Shown here: in pieces, positions 27,587 to 36,777 of the stretch
Numbering within the stretch: position 1 is the first letter of the stretch
How the letters are laid out: every line of letters starts with the position of its first letter
Assembly (NCBI RefSeq): GCF_000186865.1
Contig: NW_008705561.1
Location: forward strand, 769,168-833,167
Source of the DNA: Aureococcus anophagefferens
Lineage: Eukaryota > Sar > Pelagophyceae > Pelagomonadales > Pelagomonadaceae
Length of the DNA: 64,000 bases
Direction: 5' to 3'
The notes under the pieces: generated by a model
Database searches by the model: none
Told to the model about the DNA's origin: nothing
What the model saw: only the letters and a program-made list of their open reading frames with translations
Translations under genes and position numbers: made by a program

Positions 27587-28386
27587 ATGGCTGCTTTATT
27601 CCCGTCCGCCCGCGCGCTCCTGCGGACCTCCGCCGTCGCCCCGGCCGTGCGGCGGCCGGCGCGCGGCCTCGCGAACGTCGTGCGGGCGCGCCTCGACGAG
27701 CTCGCCGAGGACCGGGGCGAGGCCGAGGTCCTCCAGTACGAGGGAATGAAGTGGACGGTCTGCGAGGCCAAGAAGTACGCCGACGGCCTCGCCGCGGGCC
27801 TCGGCGAGCTCGCCGTGGGCAACGGCGACGCCGTGGCGACGCTCATCCCCGGCGACGCGCCGGAGAGCCACTGCGGCCAGATCGCCGCGGCGTCCGCGGG
27901 CTTCGTCTACGTGAGCATCGACCCGGCGCTCGGCGCCGACGCGGCGCGACGCCCGCGTCGTAGACCCTTTCTTTCTTCCCCCCGCACACGCCGCTTGTGC
28001 CGCAGGTCCGGGACGCGCTCGCGGAGACGGGCGCGAAGGTCGTCATCCACAGCGGCTCCGAGGCGGACGTCGCGCTCCTCGAGGCCGCCGTGCCCGAGTT
28101 CTCCGGCCACGCGGCGCGCAAGGCGGCGCCCTTCCACTCGCCGGCGGCGCCGAGCCTCAAGTACTTCGTCTCCACGGGCCTCGACATGCACCCGGCGTCG
28201 TCGAACTACCAGCACCTCCTCGCCGTCGACGGGCCCAAGCCCTCGGGCGACGTCGCCGACGACGCGCTCCTCTACGTCGCCTACGGCGCGGGCGGCGTCG
28301 AGAAGTTCAGCCACAAGGAGGTCGTCCAGCAGAACGTCTTCCCGGCGCTCTCCGCGGTGCTCCACGTCGAGCACGCGACCTTCTAG
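27587..28386 (+). CDS. Truncated acyl-CoA-synthetase-like (AMP-binding N-subdomain) mitochondrial protein
   Basis: Coding exons 27587-27943 and 28006-28386 give about 245 residues. A basic leader (MAALFPSARALLRTSAVAPAVRRPARGL) suggests mitochondrial import. The rest follows the start of AMP-binding enzymes: MKWTVCEAKKYADGLAAGLGELAVGNGDAVATLIP, GFVYVSIDPALGADA, then VRDALAETGAKVVIHSG. The usual phosphate-binding TSGTTGxPKG is replaced by VAYGAGGVEKFSHKEV and the protein stops soon after. Adenylation activity is therefore unlikely and a structural role is inferred. The intron ends in CCGCAG at 28005; only a GC donor (27944, or 27941) keeps both flanks in frame. Confidence 0.6.
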
Positions 28387-28474
28387 GCGCGGCGGCCTCG
28401 ACGCGCGGCGTAACACCGCCCCTTGCCTCGCGCGCGCCGACGACCGAGAGAGACGCCGTCGCTTTACGACGCGC

Positions 28475-29061
28475 CTATGCCGCGGATCGCATGATGGAGA
28501 GGAACTCCTCCTGGCTGATCTCGCCGTCCTGGTCGCGGTCGAACTCCTCGATCATGGCCTGGAGCTCCTCCTCGGAGAGGTCCTCGCCGAGCTCGCGCGC
28601 GACCTGGCGCATGTTCTTGAGCGAGATCTTGCCCGAGCCGTCGTTGTCGAAGAGCTGGAACGCCTTCATGATCTCCTCCTCGGGGTCGCGCTCCGCGTAG
28701 CGCTCGGCCATGAGCTGGGAGAAGAGCAGGAAGTCGACGGAGCCCTCGTTCGACGGCTCGAGCTCGTGGACCATCTTGATCACGTCCGTCTTCTTGACCT
28801 GCGGCGGCGCGCGACGCGTCGGGCGGAGGCGGCGCGACGCGTCGCGCGCGCGGCGGCCGCGCCTGGAAGCCCAGCGCGCGCAGCAGGACCTTGAGCTCGT
28901 GCCTGCGGCGCGGCGCGTGGTTCGTTTTTGATGTTCGTGGTGGCGTGATGCGCAAGAACGCACAGGTTGATTTTGCCGCTCTTCTCGGAGTCGAAGAGCT
29001 CAAAGGCTTCGCGCAGCTCGGCCGTCTCGCGCTCGCCGAGGCGCTTCGTCCCGCGCGTCAT
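28475..29061 (-). CDS. Centrin-like EF-hand protein, three exons
   Basis: Joining 28964-29061, 28863-28902 and 28475-28798 on the minus strand gives a 153-residue protein that follows centrin throughout: [31 protein letters not shown], then [33 protein letters not shown] and [20 protein letters not shown]-hands 1 and 4 look competent, hand 3 has the Asn at position 12 usual in centrins, and hand 2 ([13 protein letters not shown]) is degenerate. The upstream intron (28903-28963) is GT-AG. The second (28799-28862, 64 nt) needs a GC donor to give [14 protein letters not shown]. Centrins act at basal bodies, centrosomes and nuclear pores. Confidence 0.88.
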
Positions 29062-29308
29062 GGTTGGTTCGCGGGTCTGGGTTTTCCCGCGTTCGTGCGC
29101 TGCCGCCGGTGCCGCGCGTCGCGCTAGCCGCTGCTAAAAGCGCTCAAACTGGTTGAGTGGCAACTGAGGCACCTTTGGCACGGAGCACCCACGGTGCCGT
29201 CGGCAGAAACTGTAGGACTCCCCGACCGCTGGCACCAGCGACCTGATCGCGGGCAGCCCCAAAAAGAGCCCCACCCGAGCGCGGGCAGCCCGCCGACGGA
29301 CAGCGTCA

Positions 29309-30452
29309 ATGGCCGACGCCTGGCGGCGCGTGCCCGAGGTGCTGCACTGGGCCGTGGCGGCGAGCGTCGACGGGAGGAGCCTCGCCATGATGGGCGCCGT
29401 GAACCGGTCCATGCGGCGCTGGGCCCACGAGGAGGCGCTCTGGTCCGCGCTCGTCGGGAGCCACGACCAGGCCGCGCTCAGGCGCGCCGCGCGGCCCATC
29501 GCGCGCCTCGAGCTCGAGGAGCACCTCCTGGAGGCCTACCAGGAGGAGACCCTGCGCCTCGTCGTCATCGGCGCGGCCCCCGGGGCGGGCGCGACATCTC
29601 TCGTGCACCGGTTCCTCCGGCGCGCGCCGCGCGAGCGGCCGCCCTCGTCCGCGGCGATTCGGATCCAGCACGCGTGCGTCGGGCTCCGGCCCGCGGGCGC
29701 GCGGCGGCTGCTGCGCATCGTCGAGGACTCGGACGCACGGCGCGCGCGGCGCGTGCGCATCATCGAGGAGGGGCGCTACTTCGGCCACGTCGACCGCCGG
29801 GCAGGAAAAGAGTGCTAAATTCCCAACTTCAAAGGCTCCTCTCTCGGCCGTTTTCCACTCGTTTCGGCTGATTTTTGGACGAGCGATCATCTCTTGGAAC
29901 GGTCTCGAAGCGTGGATGTGTTTTTCGTTACGCGCGCGCGCGGAACACTCACGTTGAAGCGACGTTGAATCACCCTTGTGCTGCCCAGGTCGACCGCCGG
30001 GCCATGTACGAGGGCGCGGGCGTCGTCGTCGTCGTGGACGTGTCGTCGCCGTCGGCCGTCGCCGACGCGGCGCGGGCCTTCGACATCATCGGCCGCGACG
30101 CGGGCGGCGGCGACCTGTGTGGAAATCAAGCAGTCGGGGCCGAACTTCGGAAATCTCTCGCTCGGTCGAATCGAAGTCGATTCGGCTGATTCTTGGACGA
30201 ATCGATTGCTCTCGGAGAAGCTCGCGTACGCGCACGATTTGAAGATAATATTTCCACACAGGCGGCGACCCGCCGCGGGTGGTGTTGTGCGCCACGAAGA
30301 CGGACCTCTTCCACTCCGCGGCGACGGCCGCGCGCCTCGACCGCCTCGCGTCGGCCGTGGGGGCGCGGTCCGTCCGCGCGTCGGCGCGCGACGGCACGGG
30401 CGTCGACACCGCGTTCCTCTTGCCGTTCGTCGAGGCATTTGCGGCTGCGTAA
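29309..30452 (+). CDS. F-box-like plus degenerate Rab-like GTPase protein with two introner introns
   Basis: Exons 29309-29788, 29989-30106 and 30262-30452 give 262 residues. Residues 3-50 (WRRVPEVLHWAVAASVDGRSL, NRSMRRWAHEEALWSALVG) resemble an F-box. A small-GTPase-like fold follows: RLVVIGAAPGAGATSLVHRFL (P-loop with the catalytic Lys replaced by Ala), VVVVVDVSSPSAVADAARAF, LCATKTDLFHSAATAARL (G4 TKTD) and ARSVRASARDGTGVDTAFLLPFV (G5). The G3 DxxGQE is not recognisable, so it may not hydrolyse GTP. Both introns are introner-like elements flanked by target duplications. The second intron requires a GC donor supplied by the duplication. Confidence 0.7.
29799..29988 (+). mobile_element. Introner-like element (copy A) acting as an intron
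   Basis: The element is flanked by a direct repeat GTCGACCGCC (29789-29798 and 29989-29998). It begins GGGCAGGAAAAGAGTG and ends CACCCTTGTGCTGCCCAG, which are imperfect terminal inverted repeats. The GT of the left target copy is the donor and the element's terminal AG the acceptor, giving a 200-nt intron (29789-29988) whose removal restores GRYFGHVDRRAMYEGAG. The interior matches copy C at 35.3 kb in reverse orientation. Confidence 0.85.
30116..30260 (+). mobile_element. Introner-like element (copy B) with perfect 11-bp TIRs
   Basis: TGTGTGGAAAT (30116-30126) and ATTTCCACACA (30250-30260) are perfect terminal inverted repeats flanked by GGCGGCGACC on both sides (30106-30115, 30261-30270). 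The acceptor AG forms at the right junction. Only a GC donor at 30107, inside the left target copy, restores GRDAGGDPPRVVLCATKTD. The interior (TCGATTCGGCTGATTCTTGGACG) is related to copies A, C and D. Confidence 0.88.
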
Positions 30453-30469
30453 AGTTTGCGATTCGCGAC

Positions 30470-30549
30470 GCGGTGCCGTCGCTTGTGCGTCGGCCTTCTC
30501 CACCGGTGCGTGGGTTGCGGTGCCTTCGCTTGTGCGTCGGCCTTCTCTA
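30470..30549. repeat. 33-bp direct duplication
   Basis: Bases 30470-30502 recur at 30517-30549 with two differences, separated by 14 bases, just downstream of the F-box/Rab-like gene stop. No coding role is visible. Confidence 0.85.
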
Positions 30550-30829
30550 GCGCAGCAGGGTTGCTCCAGGGACAGGTATGAGGCACTTTGTGAGGCTGCC
30601 TCGGAGGAGGCGTCGGAGGGCGTCCTCGGGTAGGCCTTCGGGTGGCGTTTCGGATCCAACGGTCGCATCAACGCTCCGATAATTTAGGCCGACACGCGCC
30701 ACTCGATTATGGAGATCGTTGGAAGCTTGTGGCGGCGATTGGAGGCTTAATTGACAGCACAAGAATCGCCATCCTGCCGCGTGTCGGCGCTCAGAACTCA
30801 GTACACCATCCACGCCGCCGCACACGGGA

Positions 30830-31165
30830 ATGTTCACCATGCCCTCTCACGCCTTCCTCCGCGAGCAGCTGCGCCGCGACGCCGCCGCCGCGAAGGAGCA
30901 GAAGTTCCAAATGGACCAGAGCATCGACCGCCTCGCCAACCACACGACGCAGTCGCGGTCGTCGGCGTTCCTCCGCGAGAACCTGCGGCGGCAGGACGCG
31001 AGCCCGGCGCCCGCCGCGGCGCCGGTCCCGGTCGACGGCGCGGCGGCCCTCGAGAGCTCGCTGGAGGACGGCGCGGCCGCGGCGCGCGGGCCCGAGGCGT
31101 TCGCCGTCGCCGGCGCGGCCGCGCGCTGGTCCTGGCAGCCCGCGCTGGGCTTCAGCAACCAATAG
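30830..31165 (+). CDS. Small hypothetical protein with internal repeat
   Basis: A 111-residue protein with two related segments, AFLREQLRRDAAA and AFLRENLRRQDAS, about 40 residues apart, each Phe-Leu-Arg-Glu-x-Leu-Arg-Arg. The rest is Ala-rich and ends WSWQPALGFSNQ. The repeated helical motif could be a binding peptide. ATG 30839 (MPSHAFLREQ) is an alternative start. I do not recognise a family. Confidence 0.45.
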   Translation: MFTMPSHAFLREQLRRDAAAAKEQKFQMDQSIDRLANHTTQSRSSAFLRENLRRQDASPAPAAAPVPVDGAAALESSLEDGAAAARGPEAFAVAGAAARWSWQPALGFSNQ

Positions 31166-31337
31166 CGCCCGTGTGCGACGGCGCGTCCCTCCCGTAGTGG
31201 TAACTACGACGGCACTCCCACTGTCCGCGCCGCGGGGCTCCGAACGCGGAGCGAGCGGGCGGCGCTCGGAACCACTCTCCGGGGGACGCATCCCTACCGC
31301 ACGAGGTTAGCGGCGGAAAGAGGTCGCGGGGCCGGGC

Positions 31338-33334
31338 TCAGCTGAGCTCGCGGACGGGCTCGTTGCGCTGCCAGATCTCCTGGAAGAAGGTGAAGAGCGC
31401 GGGCGTGACGGACGTCTTGTAGGGCGTCGGGTTGAGGGGGCGGAGGATGTCCTCGCGCACCGTGCGGAGCTGCTCGAGGCAGTGGTCGCGGATGTCGATG
31501 AGGGACCGGTCCGGGTCGCAGCGCGTGCCGTCGAAGACGAGCTGGTGGAGATCCAGCACCTTCGACGGCGTCACGTACGCGCGCTTCTGGTGGTCGAAGG
31601 GGTGGCGGCAGAGGATGCGCTCGCCGACCTCCGGCGGCGCGTGGGAGAAGGGCACGAGCAGGTCCAACAGCATGACGTCCGCGGAGCTCACGAGGCGGTA
31701 GATCGACTTCGCTCCCGGTATCGTCGTCTTCGCGATCTCGTTGCTCAGCTTGATGCAGGGCTCGCCGTCGATCTCCACGAGCTTGTAGACGCAGCCGAGG
31801 GCCGGCTGCGCCTGGCACGTCACGAGGTGCGTGCCGATGCCGTAGCAGTCGATCGCGTGGCCCTGCTCCTTGAGGCTCAGGAGCACCGTCTCGTTGATGT
31901 CGTTCGACGCGACGATGGACACGGCCTCGAGGCACGCGGCCGTGGCCTCGTGGCGCGTGCCCCGGAACGCGTCGACGACGCCGGCGAAGAGCGCGCGCGA
32001 CTCGCGCGACAGGTACGCGAGATCGCCGCTGTCGATGCGGACGCCCTTGGGCGCGAAGCCGCACTCCTTGAGCGCCAGCGCGACCGTGACGAAGTTCTTC
32101 AGGCCCGTCTCGAGGGTGGAATAGGTGTCGACGAGGGCCACGAAGTTCGTCGGGTTCGCGAGCGCGTAGGCGACGAACGCCGCGAACTCGCCCGCGTGCA
32201 GCGACCTACAACGTGTTGGGGTCCGACGTGGTGGAAGACAGACGACGCGGACCCGCGCCCCGCGTCCTCGTAGCCGAGGCGCCGCCGCCAGGTCAGCGCG
32301 GCCTCGGCGAGGTTCACGCCGCCGAGGACGCCGTCGCCGTCGAGCTCGTCGCCCGTGATGTAGCTCTGGACGAAGGCGTGGCTGTGCGTGCCCGAGACCT
32401 ATAAGGACTGTGACCTTTGAAGCAGCGGCGCACTCCTTACCGGCAGGTCCGGGAAGAGGCGGCCCGCGAGGACGTTCGACGTGCCGTCGAATCCGCCCTG
32501 GAACGCGTAGCGGCTCGCGGACACGCCGCCGTCGGGGCCCTGGGCGCGCCGCAGGCCGAACTCGAGCAGCTTCTTGTCGGGGCCCGCGGCCAGGCGCATG
32601 CGCGCCGCGTTCGTCGTGACCTGGGTCGTTTCGGCGTTTTCTCGGCGACGCGCCGTCGTCTCGGAGCGCGCCTCTCGGAGCGCGCGGGCGGCGCGGTTCG
32701 GCGCGAGCGCGGCACCCGCGTCGACGCGGGTCGTCGCGAGCGACGCGAAGTTGACGAGGTTCAGCAGCGTCGTCTCGAGGAGCTGCGCGATCGCGAGCGG
32801 GCCGTGGATGCGGAGGAGCGGGCACCTGCGCGACGAGCGTCGGCTCCGGCTGCGCGCAGCCCGCCGCCGCGCCGCGCGACGCCGCGGCGCGCTTGGGGAA
32901 GACGACCGTGCCCTCGCGCACGGCGTAGATCTGGACCTTGGAGCAGTCGACGCTTCGGATCCATTCGAAGAACTCGTCCTCGGCGCGCGGCAGCAGCGTC
33001 CGCAGGTACTCGACGTCGTCGTCCGTGACCTTGAAGTTCTCCACGTAGCAGAGGCACTCCTCGAGGCCGCCGAAGATCGTGAACTCGCCGCCGAAGGGGT
33101 TCTTCCGGAAGTACAACCTGCGCGCCGGCCGGAGCGGCGTCGCGGCGCATGGCGCGCGCGACGTGTTTCGCGCGCCGGAGTGCGCTCGAAGACGGCCGGC
33201 CGCTCGTGGCGCCCGTGCTTCCAGTACGTGTACGCCATGCTGATCTGGTAAAAGTCCGTCAGCAGCGGGCCGACGAGCGGGTTGACCGGCGTGCGGGCCT
33301 TTTTTCGCGCGGTCGTCGTCGGGCTGCAGGCCAT
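31338..33334 (-). CDS. NAPRT: Nicotinate phosphoribosyltransferase, six exons
   Basis: Joining 33186-33334, 32893-33117, 32738-32825, 32441-32620, 32253-32398 and 31338-32205 (minus) gives 551 residues matching eukaryotic [119 protein letters not shown] and [10 protein letters not shown]. It makes nicotinate mononucleotide from nicotinate and PRPP in NAD salvage. Introns are 68, 67, 117, 42 and 47 nt. The first three use GC donors, the fourth GTAAGG, and the fifth GT (a GC donor six bases upstream is possible). The 117-nt intron is in frame and stop-free, so intron retention would add 39 residues. Confidence 0.9.
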
Positions 33335-33556
33335 CGTTTTTTTGGTGTTTCTTTTGTGTTGCGGCGTGGGTTATGTCTTGCGGCGTCGTCGTGGACAGGC
33401 TGCGGCGTTCTTCGCTTTGTGGGAATTCCCGGACGGCTCAGTATGTCATACTCGCTTGTGGCAGCTTTGCCCTCGGCAACGTTCAAGATCGTTCTTCGCG
33501 CAGAGCGCGCCGGCGCGCGGGAGGGCTGTGTGTTGCGACCGGTGTTAAACCTAAAA

Positions 33557-34092
33557 TTACTTCTCGTACGGTGGCATGCGCGGGAAGTTCTCGGCGAGCC
33601 ACCGGGCGTCCGAGAGCCGTCGCAACTTGGAGAAGTAGCGTTCGAAATTGCCGCCGCGGCTCGGAGGAGCAGGTAGTCGCGGGGAAAAGCGCTAGAAAAG
33701 CGCCTCGATGCTAGAAGCCCGCTGTTTTTTGAAACGCTGGAGTTTCGCCTCGGCGGCCGCCGACTCGGCCGCGTCGTACTCGCGGCCGCGCTCCGCCGCC
33801 TCCCGAGCCTCCCGAGCCTCCGCCGCGAACCACTCGTCCGCGCCGACGCGTGTCCTCCGATTCGTGCCGTCCCAGGGCGTCGACCGCAAGCTCACGCTGG
33901 CGCTCTGCGACGCCGCGGCTGCCGCGACGGGCGGCCACACCGTCGTCGCGCTCGAATCGCGGCGCGCCGCGGTCGGCGACGCCGCGTTCTCGGCCGCGGC
34001 CGGGCGCAGGAGCGCAAGGCGCGCCGTACGCGCGTGACGCTGCTCGTGGCCTTGATCCGCAAGGACACGCCGGGCGCCGTCTTCTCCTCCAT
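33557..34092 (-). CDS. Unidentified multi-exon minus-strand gene (structure uncertain)
   Basis: Coding-like segments lie on the minus strand but not in one ATG-led frame. They are a start MEEKTAPGVSLRIKATSSVTR at 34092; STPWDGTNRRTRVGADEWFAAEAREAREAA continuing to EAKLQRFKKQR (about 33720-33890); and a terminal GNFERYFSKLRRLSDARWLAENFP ending PPYEK before TAA at 33557-33559. Each has the codon character of neighbouring genes. Short introns presumably join them, but I cannot fix the junctions. The family is not recognised. Confidence 0.35.
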
Positions 34093-34255
34093 CTTCTCCC
34101 TCTATGCCAGCGCGCGCAGCACGCGCGAAGCTCGCGCGCGGTGTTTTGTACGCTAAAATGTCGCAAAAATGCTGAAAAAACTCGCTGCAGACGCGCGAGA
34201 GCGCGTAGGGACGCAAAAAAGGGAAAAGAGGGCGAGAGATGCAAAAAAAATGCGT

Positions 34256-34327
34256 TCCGATACCGGGACTCGAACCCGAGTCTCGAGCGTGAGAGGCTCA
34301 TATGCTAACCGCCTACACCATATCGGA
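34256..34327 (-). tRNA. tRNA-Glu (anticodon CTC)
   Basis: A complete 72-nt cloverleaf on the minus strand. Acceptor TCCGATA pairs with TATCGGA. The D-arm is GTGT/GCAT. The anticodon stem TGAGC/GCTCG encloses loop CTCTCAC with anticodon CTC, U33 and A37. The T-arm is TCGGG, TTCGAGT, CCCGG. The sequence follows plant nuclear tRNA-Glu. A run of eight T residues (plus-strand A at about 34243-34250) lies just downstream as a Pol III terminator. The B-box-like GGTTCGAGTCC is intact. No intron is present. Confidence 0.95.
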
Positions 34328-34381
34328 TAGGACGAACGGAACCGGCGACCTCGCGAGAGGCGCTGGCGACCTCGTAGGTCG

Positions 34382-34585
34382 ATGGGATTACGAGACCTCA
34401 CGAAAATGTGGCTCCTGAAACCCGGCTTCGGCCGCTTCGGCATCGAAGCGGGCTACGGGTTGGAGCATGGCCAGCGTTTGAAAAACAGCGACGCGCAGCT
34501 CGACGCAGCGGCCACCGAACCGCACTACCTGTCCATATCGCAGGACCTCACGTCGGAGCTACAGCAGCTCCAGCAGCAGCAGTAA
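34382..34585 (+). CDS. Possible small open frame (67 aa)
   Basis: ATG 34382 opens a 67-codon frame (MGLRDLTKMWLLKPGFGRFG at the start, ending in ELQQLQQQQ) just upstream of the tRNA on the opposite strand. It has a natural-looking composition but no recognised motif, and the following 240 bases to the SLBP start hold nothing else clear. It may be spurious or a 5' exon. Confidence 0.2.
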   Translation: MGLRDLTKMWLLKPGFGRFGIEAGYGLEHGQRLKNSDAQLDAAATEPHYLSISQDLTSELQQLQQQQ

Positions 34586-34825
34586 GCCGTCGCCGCCCGT
34601 CAACGCGGGCTTCGCCGACGGCTTGCGTCGCCCGGCCGAGGAAGGCCCGGAGCGCGTCGTCGGCCGCGCCGGGCGCCGCCGTCTCGTAGCGCGGCCGCCG
34701 CCGGCTCTTCCGCGCGGCCTGCTCGGCGGCGCGCCGCGCTCGTCCAGCGCTCGCCGCGCGTAGGCGCTCGTCCAGCGCTCGCCGCGCGACGAGCTCCTCA
34801 CCGCGCCAAAGACAACACGCGACCG

Positions 34826-35809
34826 ATGCAATCCGACCGCCGCACCATGGACCGCCAGCACCGCGACGACCGCCGCTACGGAGGCGACCGCCGCTACGAA
34901 GGCGACCGCCGCCACCGCGACGACCGCTACCACAAAGACGATCGCCACCGGAAAGACGACCGCTACCGCCGCGACGACCGCCGCCACGACAACCTCAAGA
35001 AGCGCAGCCGCTCGCGGTCGAGAAGCCCGAATGCAAAAAGGATCCGCCGCGGCGACGCGGCGTCGCCCGACAAACCAAATCCCCCGGCGCCGTCGACGCT
35101 CGCGGCGAACGAGAAGGAGACGGACGCGCGGCGCCTGTCCCAGCGGCGCAAGGAGATCACCTACGGCAAGAACACGCTCGGCTACGACCGCTACACGCGC
35201 CTCGTGCCCAAGGAGAAGCGGTCCCGCCAGGACCCGCGGACGCCGGACGTCACGGGCAAGTACTCGAAGCGCCAGTTCGACGGCAGGGCAGGAAAGGAGT
35301 GATTCAAGTTCGCTTCAACAGGAGTGCCGGAAAAAGCATCCGCGCGTCGAGAGCGCTCCGAGAGATGATCGCTCGTCCAAAAATTAGCCGAAATGAGTGG
35401 AAAACGACCGAGAGAGGAGCCTCCAAAGTTGGGAATTTCGCACTCTTTTCCTGCCAGGTTCGACGGCATCGTCAAGGCCTGGCGCCGCCGGCTCCACGAG
35501 TGGGACCCGCCCGCGGACGAGCTCGGCCCGTCGGTCGTGCCCGCGCAGGCCGCCGCGCCGCCGCCCGCGCCCGCGGTCGCGGCGGCCGCGGAGCCGCCCG
35601 CGGAGCCGGCGCCGCGCGCGATGGACCAGGACGACGACTTCGGCCCGGACCTCTTCGCCGCCCCCGCGCCGGACGTCGCGGCCGTCGCGGCCGTCGCGGA
35701 CGTCGCGGCGCCGGCGCCGGCCGCCGCGCCGACGCCGCTCGCGGATCCCGGCCCGCCGCGCGCCGCGGCGCCGGCGCTCGACGACGACTCCGACGACGAC
35801 CTGCTGTAA
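34826..35809 (+). CDS. SLBP: Histone RNA stem-loop binding protein (SLBP), two exons
   Basis: Exons 34826-35274 and 35458-35809 give 266 residues. The RNA-binding domain (about 108-172) matches SLBP: RRKEITYGKNTLGYDRYTRLVP, DPRTPDVTGKYSKRQFDGIVKAWRRRLHEWDPP. The TPNK phospho-motif reads TPDV. SLBP binds the 3' stem-loop of replication-dependent histone mRNAs for 3' processing and translation. The N-terminus is an Arg/Asp-rich repeat (DDRRYGGDRRYEGDRRHRDD) and the C-terminus is Ala/Pro-rich and acidic. The intron splits the RNA-binding domain after the Lys-Arg-Gln and is an introner-like element with an 11-bp target duplication. Its phase-2 junction is exact. Confidence 0.92.
35286..35457 (-). 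mobile_element. Introner-like element (copy C), reverse orientation
   Basis: The element is flanked by GTTCGACGGCA at 35275-35285 and 35458-35468. It begins GGGCAGGAAAGGAGTG and ends CACTCTTTTCCTGCCAG, so the ends are inverted repeats. Its interior is the reverse complement of copy A (shared GTTTTCCACTC and TTTTTGGACGAGCGATCATC tracts). The 183-nt intron 35275-35457 takes its GT from the left target copy and its AG from the element. Confidence 0.9.
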
Positions 35810-35954
35810 GGGGGGCGCGTCGTTAGTGGAGGTCGCGCTCTCTATCCTGCTAAATTTCGACACGCGTCCGAGGGCGGCGGAGGCCTCCGTAGGTCTCGTC
35901 CGCCGCCGAAGGTCCAGAATCGCAAAAGGAACTCGACAGAACCTCCTTGCAACA

Positions 35955-36694
35955 ATGCGCGCCTCCGCTCTCCTCGTCTGCCTCGCCGCCGCTTCCGCCA
36001 TCACCCCCCGCGGTGGCGCCCTCAAGAAGGCGCCTCGCACGTCGCGGCGTCCGCAATCGCATCTCGAAGGAATGTCTTGTTAAAACCCCTGGCGTATCCA
36101 ATCGCCGACTCGCTCCCACAACTATGCCCACGCAACTGACCCCCGCCCCGCGTCTCGACGCGTCGAACGCGCCCGCAATCACCAGAAGAGACGCGTACAA
36201 ATCGCCGGAAGAGACGCGCGCGCGAGATCGTTTTCGACGATCGGGTCGCGCGGAAACTCGCTCGACGATCGCGTCGCGCGCCAAACCACGACGACCACGA
36301 CACAGGCGCCAAGGCCCTCGTCGTGCGCGGCGGCGGCATGGTCGAGCCGGCGACGGCGATCAAGGCGTCGACGGCGATCTTCGGCCTCTACGCGGCGCAG
36401 ATGCTCCTCGTGCCCAAGTTCATGATCGAGCAGAACTTCAAGACCGTCGCGGATCCGTACACGGCCTTCTTCGCGCGCGTCTGCGGCCTCTTCTGCGCGT
36501 CCTACCTCTACTGCATCAACACGCTCGACGCGAGCACGGCGCTCGCCATCTCGGGCGTGACGACGGTGCTCTGCTCGATCCTCGGCCCGGTCCTCGGCGA
36601 GCTCCGCGTCGACGGCATCGAGCCGAACACGGCCCACGGCGCGGTGTACGTGCTCTTCCCCCTGCTCCTGGCCCTCCACGCGCTCGCCCTCTGA
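35955..36694 (+). CDS. Small multi-pass membrane protein, two exons
   Basis: Exons 35955-36015 and 36306-36694 give 149 residues. The leader MRASALLVCLAAASAITPRGG looks like a secretory or plastid-type presequence. The mature part has about four hydrophobic segments (ASTAIFGLYAAQMLLVPKF, FFARVCGLFCASYLYCI, TALAISGVTTVLCSILGPVL, GAVYVLFPLLLALHALAL). I do not recognise the family. The junction is fixed by frame: CACAG at 36305 joined to a GC donor at 36016 (or GT at 36013). The 290-nt intron is flanked by GGCGCC on both sides. Confidence 0.55.
36016..36305. mobile_element. Candidate introner-like intron (copy E), different family
   Basis: A 290-nt intron flanked by the 6-bp repeat GGCGCC (36015-36020, 36305-36310), following the same rule as copies A-C: a donor in the left repeat and an acceptor at the right junction. 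Its interior is unrelated to A-D and holds repeated GAAGAGACGCG and CGACGATCG words. The short repeat could be coincidence in this GC-rich DNA. Confidence 0.4.
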
Positions 36695-36777
36695 GCGCGC
36701 GCCGAGCATCTCCGCGAGCCGCACAAGGCGCCGCGAGTCTAAGAGCTAACGACGAGCCACGCAGCACACAAACACCA

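Noticed and set aside
28030..28894. Long +2 continuation of the acyl-CoA-synthetase-like frame through 28894
   Set aside because: After the intron the true frame shifts and ends at 28386; the continuation is Arg/Ser-rich and runs antisense through centrin.
34243..34327. tRNA-like segment considered as a SINE or tRNA pseudogene
   Set aside because: All stems pair, the anticodon loop is canonical and a Pol III terminator follows directly, so it is taken as a functional tRNA-Glu.
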